From: Actinomycetota bacterium
GTDB taxonomy: Bacteria; Actinomycetota; Thermoleophilia; Gaiellales; Gaiellaceae
Assembly (NCBI GenBank): GCA_013696185.1
Contig: JACCZA010000035.1
Coordinates: 1 to 8,899, forward strand
Length of the DNA: 8,899 nucleotides
Reading direction: 5' to 3'
The position numbers were made by a program, and so were the translations under genes. The notes under the pieces are model-generated. The model made no database searches, had not been told where the DNA came from, and was given only the letters and a program-made list of their open reading frames with translations. This document shows, piece by piece, positions 1-6,927 of the stretch (positions within the stretch are counted from its first letter, which is position 1; each line of letters starts with the position of its first letter).

Positions 1-1
1 G

Positions 2-1036
2 CGCGCGGTCGCCGAGCTCGCCGCGCACGACCCCGACGGCGCGTACGCGCTCGCGGGCGCGAACGGCTGGGAGCGCCGGCTCGAGCGGGCCCTGCGTGCC
101 CGCCGCCGCCGGACACGGCTGACGCACCCCCTCGTCGTCGAGGAGCTTGCCGCCCGCGGCAGCTTCGGCGTGACCGAGCTCGAGGTCTTCGCCGACTGCT
201 CCTCGATCTGGCTCTTCGACCGCATCGTCTCGCCGAGGACGATCGACGCCGAGGTCGACGCGCGGCAGCGCGGCTCCGTTGCCCACAGCGCGCTCTCGCG
301 CTTCTTCGGCGGTTTGCCCAAGCGGGTGGGCACGGAGCGGATCGACGCCGAGCGCCTCGACGAGACCCTCGCCTTTCTGCGCGAGTGCCTCGAGGAGGCG
401 GTCGCCGGCGTCCGGCTCGAGCTGACCGCGCTCGAGCGGGCGGAGCTCACCGGGGGGCTCTGGCTCGACCTCGAGGCGTCGATCCGGGCCGAGGCCGAGC
501 TCGACTCGCCGCTCGTGCCGCGACGGTTCGAGGTCTCCTTCGGCTCGGATCGCTCGCCGCAGGAGCTGCAGCGGGGCCTCGATCTCGGCGGCTTCACGAT
601 CACCGGGAAGATCGACCGGATCGACGTCGACCCGTTCAGCGCACGGGGGATCGTCCAGGACTACAAGTCGGGCAAGACCGCCCACTCGGCGGCGCAGATC
701 GACTCGGAGCTGCGCCTGCAGATCCCGCTCTACCTGCTCGTCCTGCGCGACCTCGTCGGGATCGAGCCGCTCGGCGGTGTCTACCGGGCGCTCTCCGGCA
801 AGCGGGAGGCGCGCGGCCTCTTGCGCGCGGAGGCGAGGGAGGACGGTGTCCCGGGCTTCTCGCAGAACGACTACCTCGACGAGGAGGCCTTCTGGGGTCA
901 GGTCGAGCTCGCGCAGGGGCGCGCCCGCGGTCTCGTCGAGCGGATCCGCCTCGGCGACGTCCGGCACGACCCGAAGTCGGGCGAGTGCCCGGACTGGTGC
1001 GAGCTGTTCTCGATGTGCAGGGTGGCCCGGGCGTGA
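2..1036 (+). CDS. AddB-like PD-(D/E)XK exonuclease subunit, C-terminal part (5' end outside the window)
   Basis: The reading frame is open to the left edge, so this is the last 344 residues of a larger protein; the GTG at 170 is internal. What remains is a RecB/AddB-type nuclease domain. A conserved histidine lies at 284-286 (GSVAHS), the catalytic aspartate at 623-625 (GKIDRIDV), and the D-Y-K triad at 659-667 (QDYKSGK), followed by a QIPLYLL helix. Four cysteines frame the domain: one at 197-199 (FADCSS) and three near the C-terminus at 986, 998 and 1016 (C-x3-C-x5-C). This matches the 4Fe-4S staple known from AddB and Cas4-type nucleases, although the first spacing is x3 instead of x2. The gene overlaps the next one (GTGA), which encodes an AddA-like helicase-nuclease, so the pair probably forms one complex that processes double-strand breaks for recombination. 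Whether the missing N-terminus holds the inactive helicase fold of AddB or an active one (AdnA-like) cannot be seen. Confidence 0.85.
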   Translation, partial: RAVAELAAHDPDGAYALAGANGWERRLERALRARRRRTRLTHPLVVEELAARGSFGVTELEVFADCSSIWLFDRIVSPRTIDAEVDARQRGSVAHSALSRFFGGLPKRVGTERIDAERLDETLAFLRECLEEAVAGVRLELTALERAELTGGLWLDLEASIRAEAELDSPLVPRRFEVSFGSDRSPQELQRGLDLGGFTITGKIDRIDVDPFSARGIVQDYKSGKTAHSAAQIDSELRLQIPLYLLVLRDLVGIEPLGGVYRALSGKREARGLLRAEAREDGVPGFSQNDYLDEEAFWGQVELAQGRARGLVERIRLGDVRHDPKSGECPDWCELFSMCRVARA

Positions 1037-4000
1037 GCGAGACGCGCTCGCCCAATCCCGAGCAGCAGGCCGCGATCGACGCTCGCGGACAGGTCTTCGT
1101 CTCTGCCGGAGCGGGGACGGGCAAGACGACGGTGCTCGTCGAGCGCTTCGCCCGCGCCGTCTGCGACGAGGGCGTGGACGTCGAGTCGATCCTCGCGATC
1201 ACGTACACGGAGCGGGCGGCCGCCGAGCTGCGGAGCCGCGTGCGCGCCCGCTTGAGCGAGCGGGGCCGGCCCGAGCTCGCCCGGCGGCTCGACGGCGCGT
1301 ACATCTCGACGATCCACGGCTTCTGCCTGCGGCTCCTGAAGACGCACCCGTTCGCCGCGGGCCTCGACCCGCGTTTCCGCGTCCTCGACGACAGCCAGTC
1401 GCGCGTGCTGCGCGGGGAGGCGTTCACGGCAGCGCTCGCGGACTTCTGCGCGGAGGAGGAGCCGGAGCGACTGCGCCTGCTAGCGACCTACGGCGTGCGC
1501 GGGCTGCGGCGCATGCTGACGGGCGTCTACGACACCCTGCGCTCGGCCGGGCTCGGGCTCACGCTCGAGCAGGGCGAGCTCCCGTCGCTCGAGGTGCGGC
1601 GGCACGAGCTGGCCGAGGCCGCCCGCTGTCTGCTGGGAGACGAGCGCGCCTCCGAGCGGGTGCGCGAGCAGGCCGAGCAGGCACTCGCGCTGCTCGAGCG
1701 GAACACGGCGCCCGAGGCGCTGCTCGACCTCGGCGACCTGCGTGCGCGCGGCGAGCGGGCCGCGAGCTACGAGGAGGCCCGCCGTGCGCTCGAGCAGGCG
1801 GCGCTCGACCAGCTCGCGGTGCGCGACCGGGCGCTGCTGCAGGCCCTGCTCGTGGAGTTCGACACCGCCTACACGGCGGCGAAGGCGCGCGAGTCGACTC
1901 TCGACTTCGAGGACCTCCAGCTCGCGGCGCGCGACCTGCTGCGTACGAACGAGCAAATCCGCAGTCGTGAGGCGTGGCGCTTCCGGGCGATCATGGTCGA
2001 CGAGTTCCAGGACACGAACCGGCTCCAGTGCGCGCTGATCGACCTCGTTGCCCGGGGCGGAGCGGAGGACGTCTTCTACGTCGGAGACGAGTTCCAGTCG
2101 ATCTACGGCTTCCGCCATGCCGATGTCGGGGTCTTCCGCGAGCGGCGGCGCCAGGCACCCGCCGTCCTCGCGCTGACCCGCAACTACCGCGCGCGGCCCG
2201 AGGTGCTCGCGGCAGTCAATCACCTCTTCGAGGCAGCCTTCGGCGACGACTTCCAGCCGCTCGCCGCGTCGGGGGAGTTCCCCGACCCCGTCTTCGGCAC
2301 GCCGGTCGAGCTGCTCGTGACCGACAAGTCGGCCCTCTCCGACACGGGCGTCCACTGGCGGCGGGCAGAGGCCCGTCACGTCGCGGACCGGATCCGCGAG
2401 CTCGTCGACTCGGGGGCGGCGCGACCGGGCGAGATCGTGCTCCTCTTCGCCGCGGGCAGCGACGCCGAGTGGTACGAGGAGGAGTTGCGCGCGCGCGGCC
2501 TGCCGACGCACCGCTCGACCGGCCGCAGCTACTTCGGCCAGCAGCAGGTGGTCGACCTGCTCGCCTACCTGCGACTGCTGCACAACCGCTACGACGACGA
2601 GGCGCTCGTCAGCGTGCTCGCCTCGCCGCTCGTCGGTGTGTCGAACGACTGCCTCGTCCTGCTGCGCCGGGCCGCGCCGAAGCGACCGCTCTTCACCGGC
2701 CTCGAGCGCGGGCTGCCCCCGCACGTGTCGGATACCGACGCGCAGCTCTGCCGCGCGTTCCTGCAGCGCTACGAACGCCTGGCCGCGCTGGCGCCACGGC
2801 TCTCGCTTGAGCGCCTGTGCGAGCGGATCGTCTCGGAGCACGACTACGACCTCGCAGTCCTCGCCCAGTGGGACGGCCGGCGGCGCTACGCGAATCTGCG
2901 CAAGCTGGCCCGGCTCGCGCGCTCCTACGAGGAGCTGCGGGGGCCGGACGTCGAGGGCTTCGTCAGGTTCGTGCGGGACCAGGAGGCGGTTGGCGCCCGC
3001 GAGCTCGAGGCAGTGGCCGAGGAGGAGGACGCAGACGCAGTGCGCCTGCTGACGATCCACGCCGCCAAGGGCCTCGAGTTCAAGGTCGTGGTCGTCGCCG
3101 ATGCCGGGCGCGACCGCGCGGGGCCCTCGGCGGACGAGATCCTCGCGCTGCCCGACGGGCGCGTCGGCCTGCGCGTGGCGGATCCTGCGACGGGCAGGAG
3201 GCGAGGCGCGCTCGCCTACGACGAGGTGAAGGAGGAGGAGGCTCGCGGGGCGGAGGCCGAGCGCCGCCGTCTCTACTACGTCGCGATGACGCGGGCGATC
3301 GACCGGCTGCTCGTCTCGGGCTCGATCGACCCGACGAGGGGAGCCGACGCCGCGACGCCGATCGGCTGGGTGCTCGAGCGACTCGGTCTCGACGTCGAGC
3401 AGGCGAGCGACGCGCCGGTCGAGATCGAGCGTGACGGCGCGCGCCTGCTCGTGCGGGTCAACCGCAGCCCGGGGGAGCCGGCGGGCGAGCACGAGGAAGC
3501 AGGCGTACCGGCCGAGCACCTCCAGCTCGAGCTCTTCGCCGCGGGCGCGCCGCTCGGAGGCGCCCCACCACCCGCCCCCGTCCTCCCGCCGCTCCTCCCC
3601 GTGGCGGCTCCTCCTCTGCACCGGGTTCGGCGCCTCTCCTACAGCGCGCTCGCGCTCTTCGAGCGCTGCTCGTACCGCTACTACGCCGAGCGGGTCGTCG
3701 GGATGCCCCCCGCGGACGCGAGCGGCCGCCGATCCGGGGACTCGGGTCTCGCGGCGACGGAGATCGGCGATGCGGTGCACGCGGTGCTCGAGACGATCGA
3801 CCTGCGCTCGCCGGTCGCTCCCGCCTCCGACGCGCTCGCCGCCTCGGTGCGCGCGCGCTACCCGGCCGCGAGTGCGGAGGAGCTCGAGCGGATCGGGCGG
3901 TTCGTCTCGGCGTACGTCTCCTCCGAGCTCGCCGCGCGCATCGCCGGGCTGCCCGGCGCGGTGGCCGAGCGTCCGTTCACGTTCGAGCACGACGGCGTGC

Positions 4001-4422
4001 TCCTGCACGGTCGCATCGACGTCCTGCACCGCGCGGGAGACCACGCACTCGTGCTCGACTACAAGACGAACACGCTTGCCGAATACTCGCCCTCCGAGCT
4101 CGTGGAGAGCGACTACCGGCTGCAGCGGCTCGTCTATGCGCTGGCGTGCTTCCGGGCCGGGGCCCGGAGCGTCGAGGTGATCTACCACTTCCTCGAGCGC
4201 TCCGACGCCGTCGTCTCGACGCGGTTCTCGAGCGACGACCGGCCCGCGCTGGAGGCCGAGCTCTCGGCCGCGATCGCCGAGATCCAGGCAGGCCGCTTCT
4301 CCCCGACGCCCGGCGAGCTCGCGTGTGCCGGCTGCCCGGCACTCGACCTCGTCTGTGCGGGTCCGCGGCTGCACGCCGGGAGCCTCGCCGGTCCGGCAGC
4401 CCTCGTCGCCGCCAGGGGCTGA
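1033..4422 (+). CDS. addA: AddA-like ATP-dependent helicase-nuclease (UvrD/RecB family)
   Basis: This is a complete 1129-residue superfamily 1A helicase with a C-terminal nuclease. All helicase motifs are visible: Q motif NPEQQ (8-12), Walker A AGAGTGKTT (25-33), Walker B DEFQDT (323-328), GDEFQSIYGFR (351-361), TRNYR (382-386), TIHAAKGLEF (674-683) and YYVAMTRA (748-755). A Pro/Ala-rich linker (about 837-862) leads to a PD-(D/E)XK domain with H916 (GDAVHAVLE), D996 (GRIDVL), D1009 and K1011 (LDYKT). Four cysteines (C879, then C1098, C1101 and C1108 as C-x2-C-x6-C) could bind an iron-sulfur cluster. The chosen start is GTG 1033, which overlaps the stop of the upstream nuclease gene; the frame is open further upstream, but the Q motif begins right after this start. 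It should be the motor and one nuclease of a RecBCD-like resection complex. Its length is near that of Bacillus AddA (about 1230). AdnB is an alternative name, since actinobacteria often carry AdnAB. Confidence 0.9.
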   Translation: MSETRSPNPEQQAAIDARGQVFVSAGAGTGKTTVLVERFARAVCDEGVDVESILAITYTERAAAELRSRVRARLSERGRPELARRLDGAYISTIHGFCLRLLKTHPFAAGLDPRFRVLDDSQSRVLRGEAFTAALADFCAEEEPERLRLLATYGVRGLRRMLTGVYDTLRSAGLGLTLEQGELPSLEVRRHELAEAARCLLGDERASERVREQAEQALALLERNTAPEALLDLGDLRARGERAASYEEARRALEQAALDQLAVRDRALLQALLVEFDTAYTAAKARESTLDFEDLQLAARDLLRTNEQIRSREAWRFRAIMVDEFQDTNRLQCALIDLVARGGAEDVFYVGDEFQSIYGFRHADVGVFRERRRQAPAVLALTRNYRARPEVLAAVNHLFEAAFGDDFQPLAASGEFPDPVFGTPVELLVTDKSALSDTGVHWRRAEARHVADRIRELVDSGAARPGEIVLLFAAGSDAEWYEEELRARGLPTHRSTGRSYFGQQQVVDLLAYLRLLHNRYDDEALVSVLASPLVGVSNDCLVLLRRAAPKRPLFTGLERGLPPHVSDTDAQLCRAFLQRYERLAALAPRLSLERLCERIVSEHDYDLAVLAQWDGRRRYANLRKLARLARSYEELRGPDVEGFVRFVRDQEAVGARELEAVAEEEDADAVRLLTIHAAKGLEFKVVVVADAGRDRAGPSADEILALPDGRVGLRVADPATGRRRGALAYDEVKEEEARGAEAERRRLYYVAMTRAIDRLLVSGSIDPTRGADAATPIGWVLERLGLDVEQASDAPVEIERDGARLLVRVNRSPGEPAGEHEEAGVPAEHLQLELFAAGAPLGGAPPPAPVLPPLLPVAAPPLHRVRRLSYSALALFERCSYRYYAERVVGMPPADASGRRSGDSGLAATEIGDAVHAVLETIDLRSPVAPASDALAASVRARYPAASAEELERIGRFVSAYVSSELAARIAGLPGAVAERPFTFEHDGVLLHGRIDVLHRAGDHALVLDYKTNTLAEYSPSELVESDYRLQRLVYALACFRAGARSVEVIYHFLERSDAVVSTRFSSDDRPALEAELSAAIAEIQAGRFSPTPGELACAGCPALDLVCAGPRLHAGSLAGPAALVAARG

Positions 4423-5171
4423 TGGCGCGGAGCTTCGTCGCCGAGGCGCGGCGGCGGGTCGGCCCCCGGCGCACCCGGATCCGGCCGATCATCGAGCGAC
4501 TCGCCGAGGCACATCCCGACGCGACGATCGCCCTTCGCTCACGCTCGCCGCTCGAGCTCCTCGTCGCCGTGATGCTGTCGGCGCAGACGACCGACGTCAA
4601 CGTCAACCGCGTGACGCCGCACCTCTTCGCGAAGTACCGCAGGCCCGAGGACTACCTGGCCGTGCCGCCCGAGGAGCTCGAGCGCGACATCTACGCCACC
4701 GGCTTCTTCCGGCAGAAGGCGCGGTCGATCCGCGGCACGATGCGCCTGCTCCTGGACGAGTACGAGGGCGAGGTGCCACGGACCCTGGCCGAGCTCGTCC
4801 GCCTCCCGGGCGTGGCGCGCAAGACGGCGAACGTCGTCGCCGCGGAGCTGGGCAATGCGCAGGGCATCGTCGTCGACACGCACGTGCGGCGGCTGTCGCA
4901 GCGCCTCGGGCTGACGCGGGAGCACGACCCGGTCAAGATCGAGCGCGGCCTCGTCACGCTCGTGCCACGCGCGGACTGGCACCGCTTCCCGCACCTGCTG
5001 ATCTGGCACGGACGCAGGGTGTGCCTCGCGCGCGCGCCGCGCTGTGGCCTGTGCGCGGTGAGCGACCTCTGTCCCTCGAGTCGCGTGGAGCCGGCTGACG
5101 GGCGGATCGACGGGGGCGGCGTCCCACCACGCGGAGCGCGGGACGGTCGAGCTCAGCCGAGCACGGAGTAG
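4422..5171 (+). CDS. nth: Endonuclease III (DNA glycosylase/AP lyase)
   Basis: A bifunctional glycosylase that removes oxidised pyrimidines and nicks the resulting abasic site in base excision repair. The 249-residue product carries the family signature in order: MLSAQTTDVNVN near residues 48-59, the helix-hairpin-helix LPGVARKTANVV with the catalytic lysine K134, and VVDTHVRR with the catalytic aspartate D152. The 18-residue K-to-D spacing is the same as in the E. coli enzyme (K120, D138). The 4Fe-4S loop is C201-x6-C208-x2-C211-x5-C217, exactly the family spacing. The start ATG at 4422 shares one base with the stop of the helicase-nuclease gene (TGATG), with AGGGG just upstream, so translation is probably coupled. 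It is longer than E. coli Nth (211) through a basic N-terminal stretch of about 20 residues and a Gly/Pro/Arg-rich C-terminal tail of about 30. The last 19 bases overlap the 3' end of the convergent oxidoreductase gene. Confidence 0.95.
   Translation: MARSFVAEARRRVGPRRTRIRPIIERLAEAHPDATIALRSRSPLELLVAVMLSAQTTDVNVNRVTPHLFAKYRRPEDYLAVPPEELERDIYATGFFRQKARSIRGTMRLLLDEYEGEVPRTLAELVRLPGVARKTANVVAAELGNAQGIVVDTHVRRLSQRLGLTREHDPVKIERGLVTLVPRADWHRFPHLLIWHGRRVCLARAPRCGLCAVSDLCPSSRVEPADGRIDGGGVPPRGARDGRAQPSTE
5120..5145. terminator. Possible hairpin at the convergent gene ends
   Basis: CGTCCC (5120-5125) and GGGACG (5140-5145) are exact inverted repeats, and a short GCG/CGC helix can form inside the 14-base loop. 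The hairpin lies just past the stop of the leftward oxidoreductase gene and inside the last codons of nth. There is no T-run on either side, so it is only a weak candidate for an I-shaped terminator of the leftward transcript. In such GC-rich DNA a 6-bp stem could arise by chance. Confidence 0.25.
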
Positions 5172-6325
5172 CCGTAGCGCGCGCCGACGAGCGCACCGCG
5201 GGCGAAGCGCTCCGGCGACAAGAGCTCCAGGTCGAACGCCTGTGCGGCGCCGTCGCAGACGAGCTCGGCGATCGCGACTCCCACCGCCGGTGCGAGCTTG
5301 AAGCCATGACCCGAGAAGCCGGCGGCGACGTAGACGCCATCCGTGCCCGGCACCGCCCCGATCGCCGGCTCCCAGTCGGGCGTCACGTCGTAGACCCCGC
5401 ACCACGCGCCGCGCCAGTGGCCGCCCTCGGTTCCGCGCAGGCGGCGGGCGAGCGCTCGGCGGTAGCCGTCGAGCGTCGCGTCCCCGGCGCCCTCCGGCGG
5501 GCGATCGGGATCGACCGGTGCGTCTGCGTGGCGGGGATCGAGCGAGCCGACCTCGAGTACGCCCGGCTCCGCGGGTCGGAAGTACAGCTGCGCGGACGAG
5601 AAGTCCGCCACCGCCGGCGGGGGAGACCCGAAGCCGGGGGGCAGCCGGTAGCGGCCGACCTCGGCCGGTGCGGCGCGGAGTGGAAGGGTGTAGCCCAGCG
5701 GCTCGAGCAGGGCGCCCGACCAGGCGCCGGCAGCGACGACAACGGCAGAGGCCTCGATCCTCCCGGTCGACGTCCGCACGGCACCGTCCTCGACCGCCTC
5801 GACGAGCACACCCTCGTACACGCCGGCACCCGCGCGGCGTGCGGCCGCCGCGAATCCCGCGGTCACGAGGTAGGGATCGCAGTGGCCGGCCTCGGGCTCG
5901 AAGCAGAACGCGAGGTCCTCGGCGACGATCCGCGGCTCGAGCTCGGCGACCTGCGCGGCGTCCAGCAGGTACGTCTCCACACCCTCGGCGCGGCCGACCG
6001 CGACGTTCCCCTCCAGCATCGCCCGCTCCGCGTGGTGGACACCGAAGAGCATGCCCGTGCGCGTGTAGCCGGAGGGGGAGCCGACGACCTGCTCGAACGC
6101 GCGATAGGTGCGCTGGCCGTGGAGGGCCATGCGGACGAGCAGCGGCTGCGTGTAGTGGAGGCGGACGATCGCCGTCGAGTGTCGTGTCGGCCCCGAGCAG
6201 AGAGCCCCGCGCTCGAGCAGCAGGACGTCGCGCACGCCCCTGAGGGCGAGGTGATAGGCGATCGCCGCTCCCATCACGCCTCCACCCACCACGACCACCT
6301 CGGCGCGGGACGGCGGAGGGCGCAT
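5153..6325 (-). CDS. FAD-dependent oxidoreductase, DAO/sarcosine oxidase-like family
   Basis: A 390-residue flavoprotein, a normal full length for the DAO family, whose members oxidise amines such as sarcosine, dimethylglycine or glycine. The N-terminal Rossmann motif is VVVVGGGVMGAAIAYHLA (GGGVMG at 14-19), ending in E38, the usual ribose-binding acid. SGPTRHSTA follows with H49 near the position where sarcosine/dimethylglycine dehydrogenases carry a flavin-linked histidine. The C-terminal part has WCGVYDVTPD (308-317) and AAGFSGHGFKLAP (GFSGHGF at 336-342), typical of this family. The monomeric sarcosine oxidase flavin cysteine appears to be replaced by G310, with C309 next to it, so the same covalent link is unlikely. 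The start is ATG 6325, with AGGAG ten bases upstream; longer in-frame extensions lack family similarity. The SD overlaps the stop of the zinc-ribbon/PAS gene, suggesting coupled translation. The substrate is not predictable from sequence; no glycine-cleavage or folate gene is visible nearby. Confidence 0.85.
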   Translation of the reverse strand: MRPPPSRAEVVVVGGGVMGAAIAYHLALRGVRDVLLLERGALCSGPTRHSTAIVRLHYTQPLLVRMALHGQRTYRAFEQVVGSPSGYTRTGMLFGVHHAERAMLEGNVAVGRAEGVETYLLDAAQVAELEPRIVAEDLAFCFEPEAGHCDPYLVTAGFAAAARRAGAGVYEGVLVEAVEDGAVRTSTGRIEASAVVVAAGAWSGALLEPLGYTLPLRAAPAEVGRYRLPPGFGSPPPAVADFSSAQLYFRPAEPGVLEVGSLDPRHADAPVDPDRPPEGAGDATLDGYRRALARRLRGTEGGHWRGAWCGVYDVTPDWEPAIGAVPGTDGVYVAAGFSGHGFKLAPAVGVAIAELVCDGAAQAFDLELLSPERFARGALVGARYGYSVLG

Positions 6326-6333
6326 GGAGGCAG

Positions 6334-6816
6334 TTACTCCTGGGCCGGCGCGAGGGCGACGAGCAGGCCGCCGTCCTCGTCGTAGGCCGGGAAGAAGTCC
6401 GCGCTCACGGCCTTCGTCTGTCCCGAGCGCGTGCGCAGGTCGAGGCGCTCGCCGAGGCGGCGGACGCCCCACTCGAGGGACAGCTCGGCAGGATTGCGCT
6501 CCGGCGCGAATCCCGACAGGCCGAGACCCGCGACGAGATCCTGGCCGATCAGGTCCTGCTCGGCATAGCCGGTCAGCTCGAAGACACCTCGCCCGAGCGC
6601 GATCACCCGTCGCTCTTGGTCGCAGACGACGAAGCCGACGCCCGGCGCCGGGTAGTAGTCGTCGATCAACTCGAACAGGAAGCCGAAGCCGCAGCGCTCA
6701 CAGGCGGGAGGCCGATCGAGGAGGCCCTCGCGCCCGTCGAAGTCGAGCGAGCGCTGCTTGCAGTTGGGGCAGATGAAGAAAGGCAAGATCTCGCGATCGT
6801 AGCCGCCAGGTGACAC
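6334..6816 (-). CDS. Small zinc-ribbon plus PAS domain protein
   Basis: A 160-residue soluble protein with no signal peptide or membrane segment. Residues 16-42 form a zinc-ribbon-like knuckle pair, CPNC (C16, C19) and CERC (C39, C42). From about residue 56 comes a PAS fold: APGVGFVVCDQERRVIALG, FELTGYAEQDLIGQDL, a variable loop, then LRTRSGQTKAVSADFFPAY and a final strand. No helix-turn-helix, kinase or cyclase domain is attached, so it would act through a partner or as a free sensor. The start chosen is GTG 6816, preceded by GAGGG at a 9-base spacing; an upstream in-frame GTG at 6840 lacks a Shine-Dalgarno sequence. The gene ends 8 bases before the oxidoreductase start and lies downstream of trxB. 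I do not recognise a named family. Zinc binding and a sensory role are inferred from the motifs; a redox-responsive cysteine cluster is one possibility given the thioredoxin reductase neighbour. Confidence 0.8.
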   Translation of the reverse strand: MSPGGYDREILPFFICPNCKQRSLDFDGREGLLDRPPACERCGFGFLFELIDDYYPAPGVGFVVCDQERRVIALGRGVFELTGYAEQDLIGQDLVAGLGLSGFAPERNPAELSLEWGVRRLGERLDLRTRSGQTKAVSADFFPAYDEDGGLLVALAPAQE

Positions 6817-6830
6817 GGTTCCGACCCTCT
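6807..6830 (-). promoter_or_regulatory. Ribosome binding site deciding the PAS gene start
   Basis: Reading leftwards, GAGGG followed by nine bases leads to the GTG at 6816. The alternative in-frame GTG at 6840 has no purine-rich motif in the preceding 20 bases. This favours the shorter 160-residue protein, whose N-terminus begins shortly before the first zinc-ribbon cysteine. Confidence 0.5.
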
Positions 6831-6884
6831 GCAGTCGCACGCCGACACAGGCTCGGACGTTACGATCGCAGCGGAGGGTGGTCC

Positions 6885-6923
6885 GGGGCCGGCCCCTTCG
6901 CCGCCGCCTCGAACGAGGTGGCG
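6885..6923 (-). terminator. Tandem inverted repeats after trxB, candidate terminator
   Basis: Just past the trxB stop, CGCCGCCTCG (6902-6911) and CGAGGTGGCG (6914-6923) pair over ten positions with a single G-T wobble and a two-base centre. Further along the leftward transcript comes the perfect 12-base palindrome GGGGCCGGCCCC (6885-6896). No T-run follows, so a classical intrinsic terminator is not shown. GC-rich actinobacteria often use U-less hairpins, and the structure may instead attenuate transcription between trxB and the PAS gene or protect the trxB mRNA end. Confidence 0.45.
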
Positions 6924-6927
6924 ACCG

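Noticed and set aside
385..1032. Upstream extension of the helicase-nuclease frame to an ATG at 385
   Set aside because: The extension is Arg/Ala/Pro-rich shadow coding within the upstream nuclease gene. GTG 1033 overlaps that gene's stop and begins just before the Q motif.
170..1036. The first nuclease gene starting at GTG 170
   Set aside because: The frame is open to the left edge with plausible coding, and the first iron-sulfur cysteine would be only ten residues from such a start, so the gene very likely begins outside the window.
1480..4374. A 964-codon open frame on the - strand opposite the helicase-nuclease gene
   Set aside because: Its translation is Arg/Glu/Leu-rich with no recognisable domain, while the + strand frame has every SF1 helicase and nuclease motif. 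Long antisense frames are expected in DNA this GC-rich.
4146..4421. N-terminal extension of endonuclease III to 4146
   Set aside because: It would read in another frame through the conserved nuclease end of the helicase gene; the TGATG junction at 4422 gives a normal Nth N-terminus.
5306..6385. A 359-codon + strand frame opposite the oxidoreductase gene
   Set aside because: No domain is recognisable, and the - strand frame contains clear FAD-binding and DAO C-terminal motifs.
6326..6472. Longer N-terminus of the oxidoreductase starting at 6472
   Set aside because: The added residues are Arg/Pro-rich and overlap the PAS gene. ATG 6325 has a well-spaced AGGAG and directly precedes the Rossmann motif.
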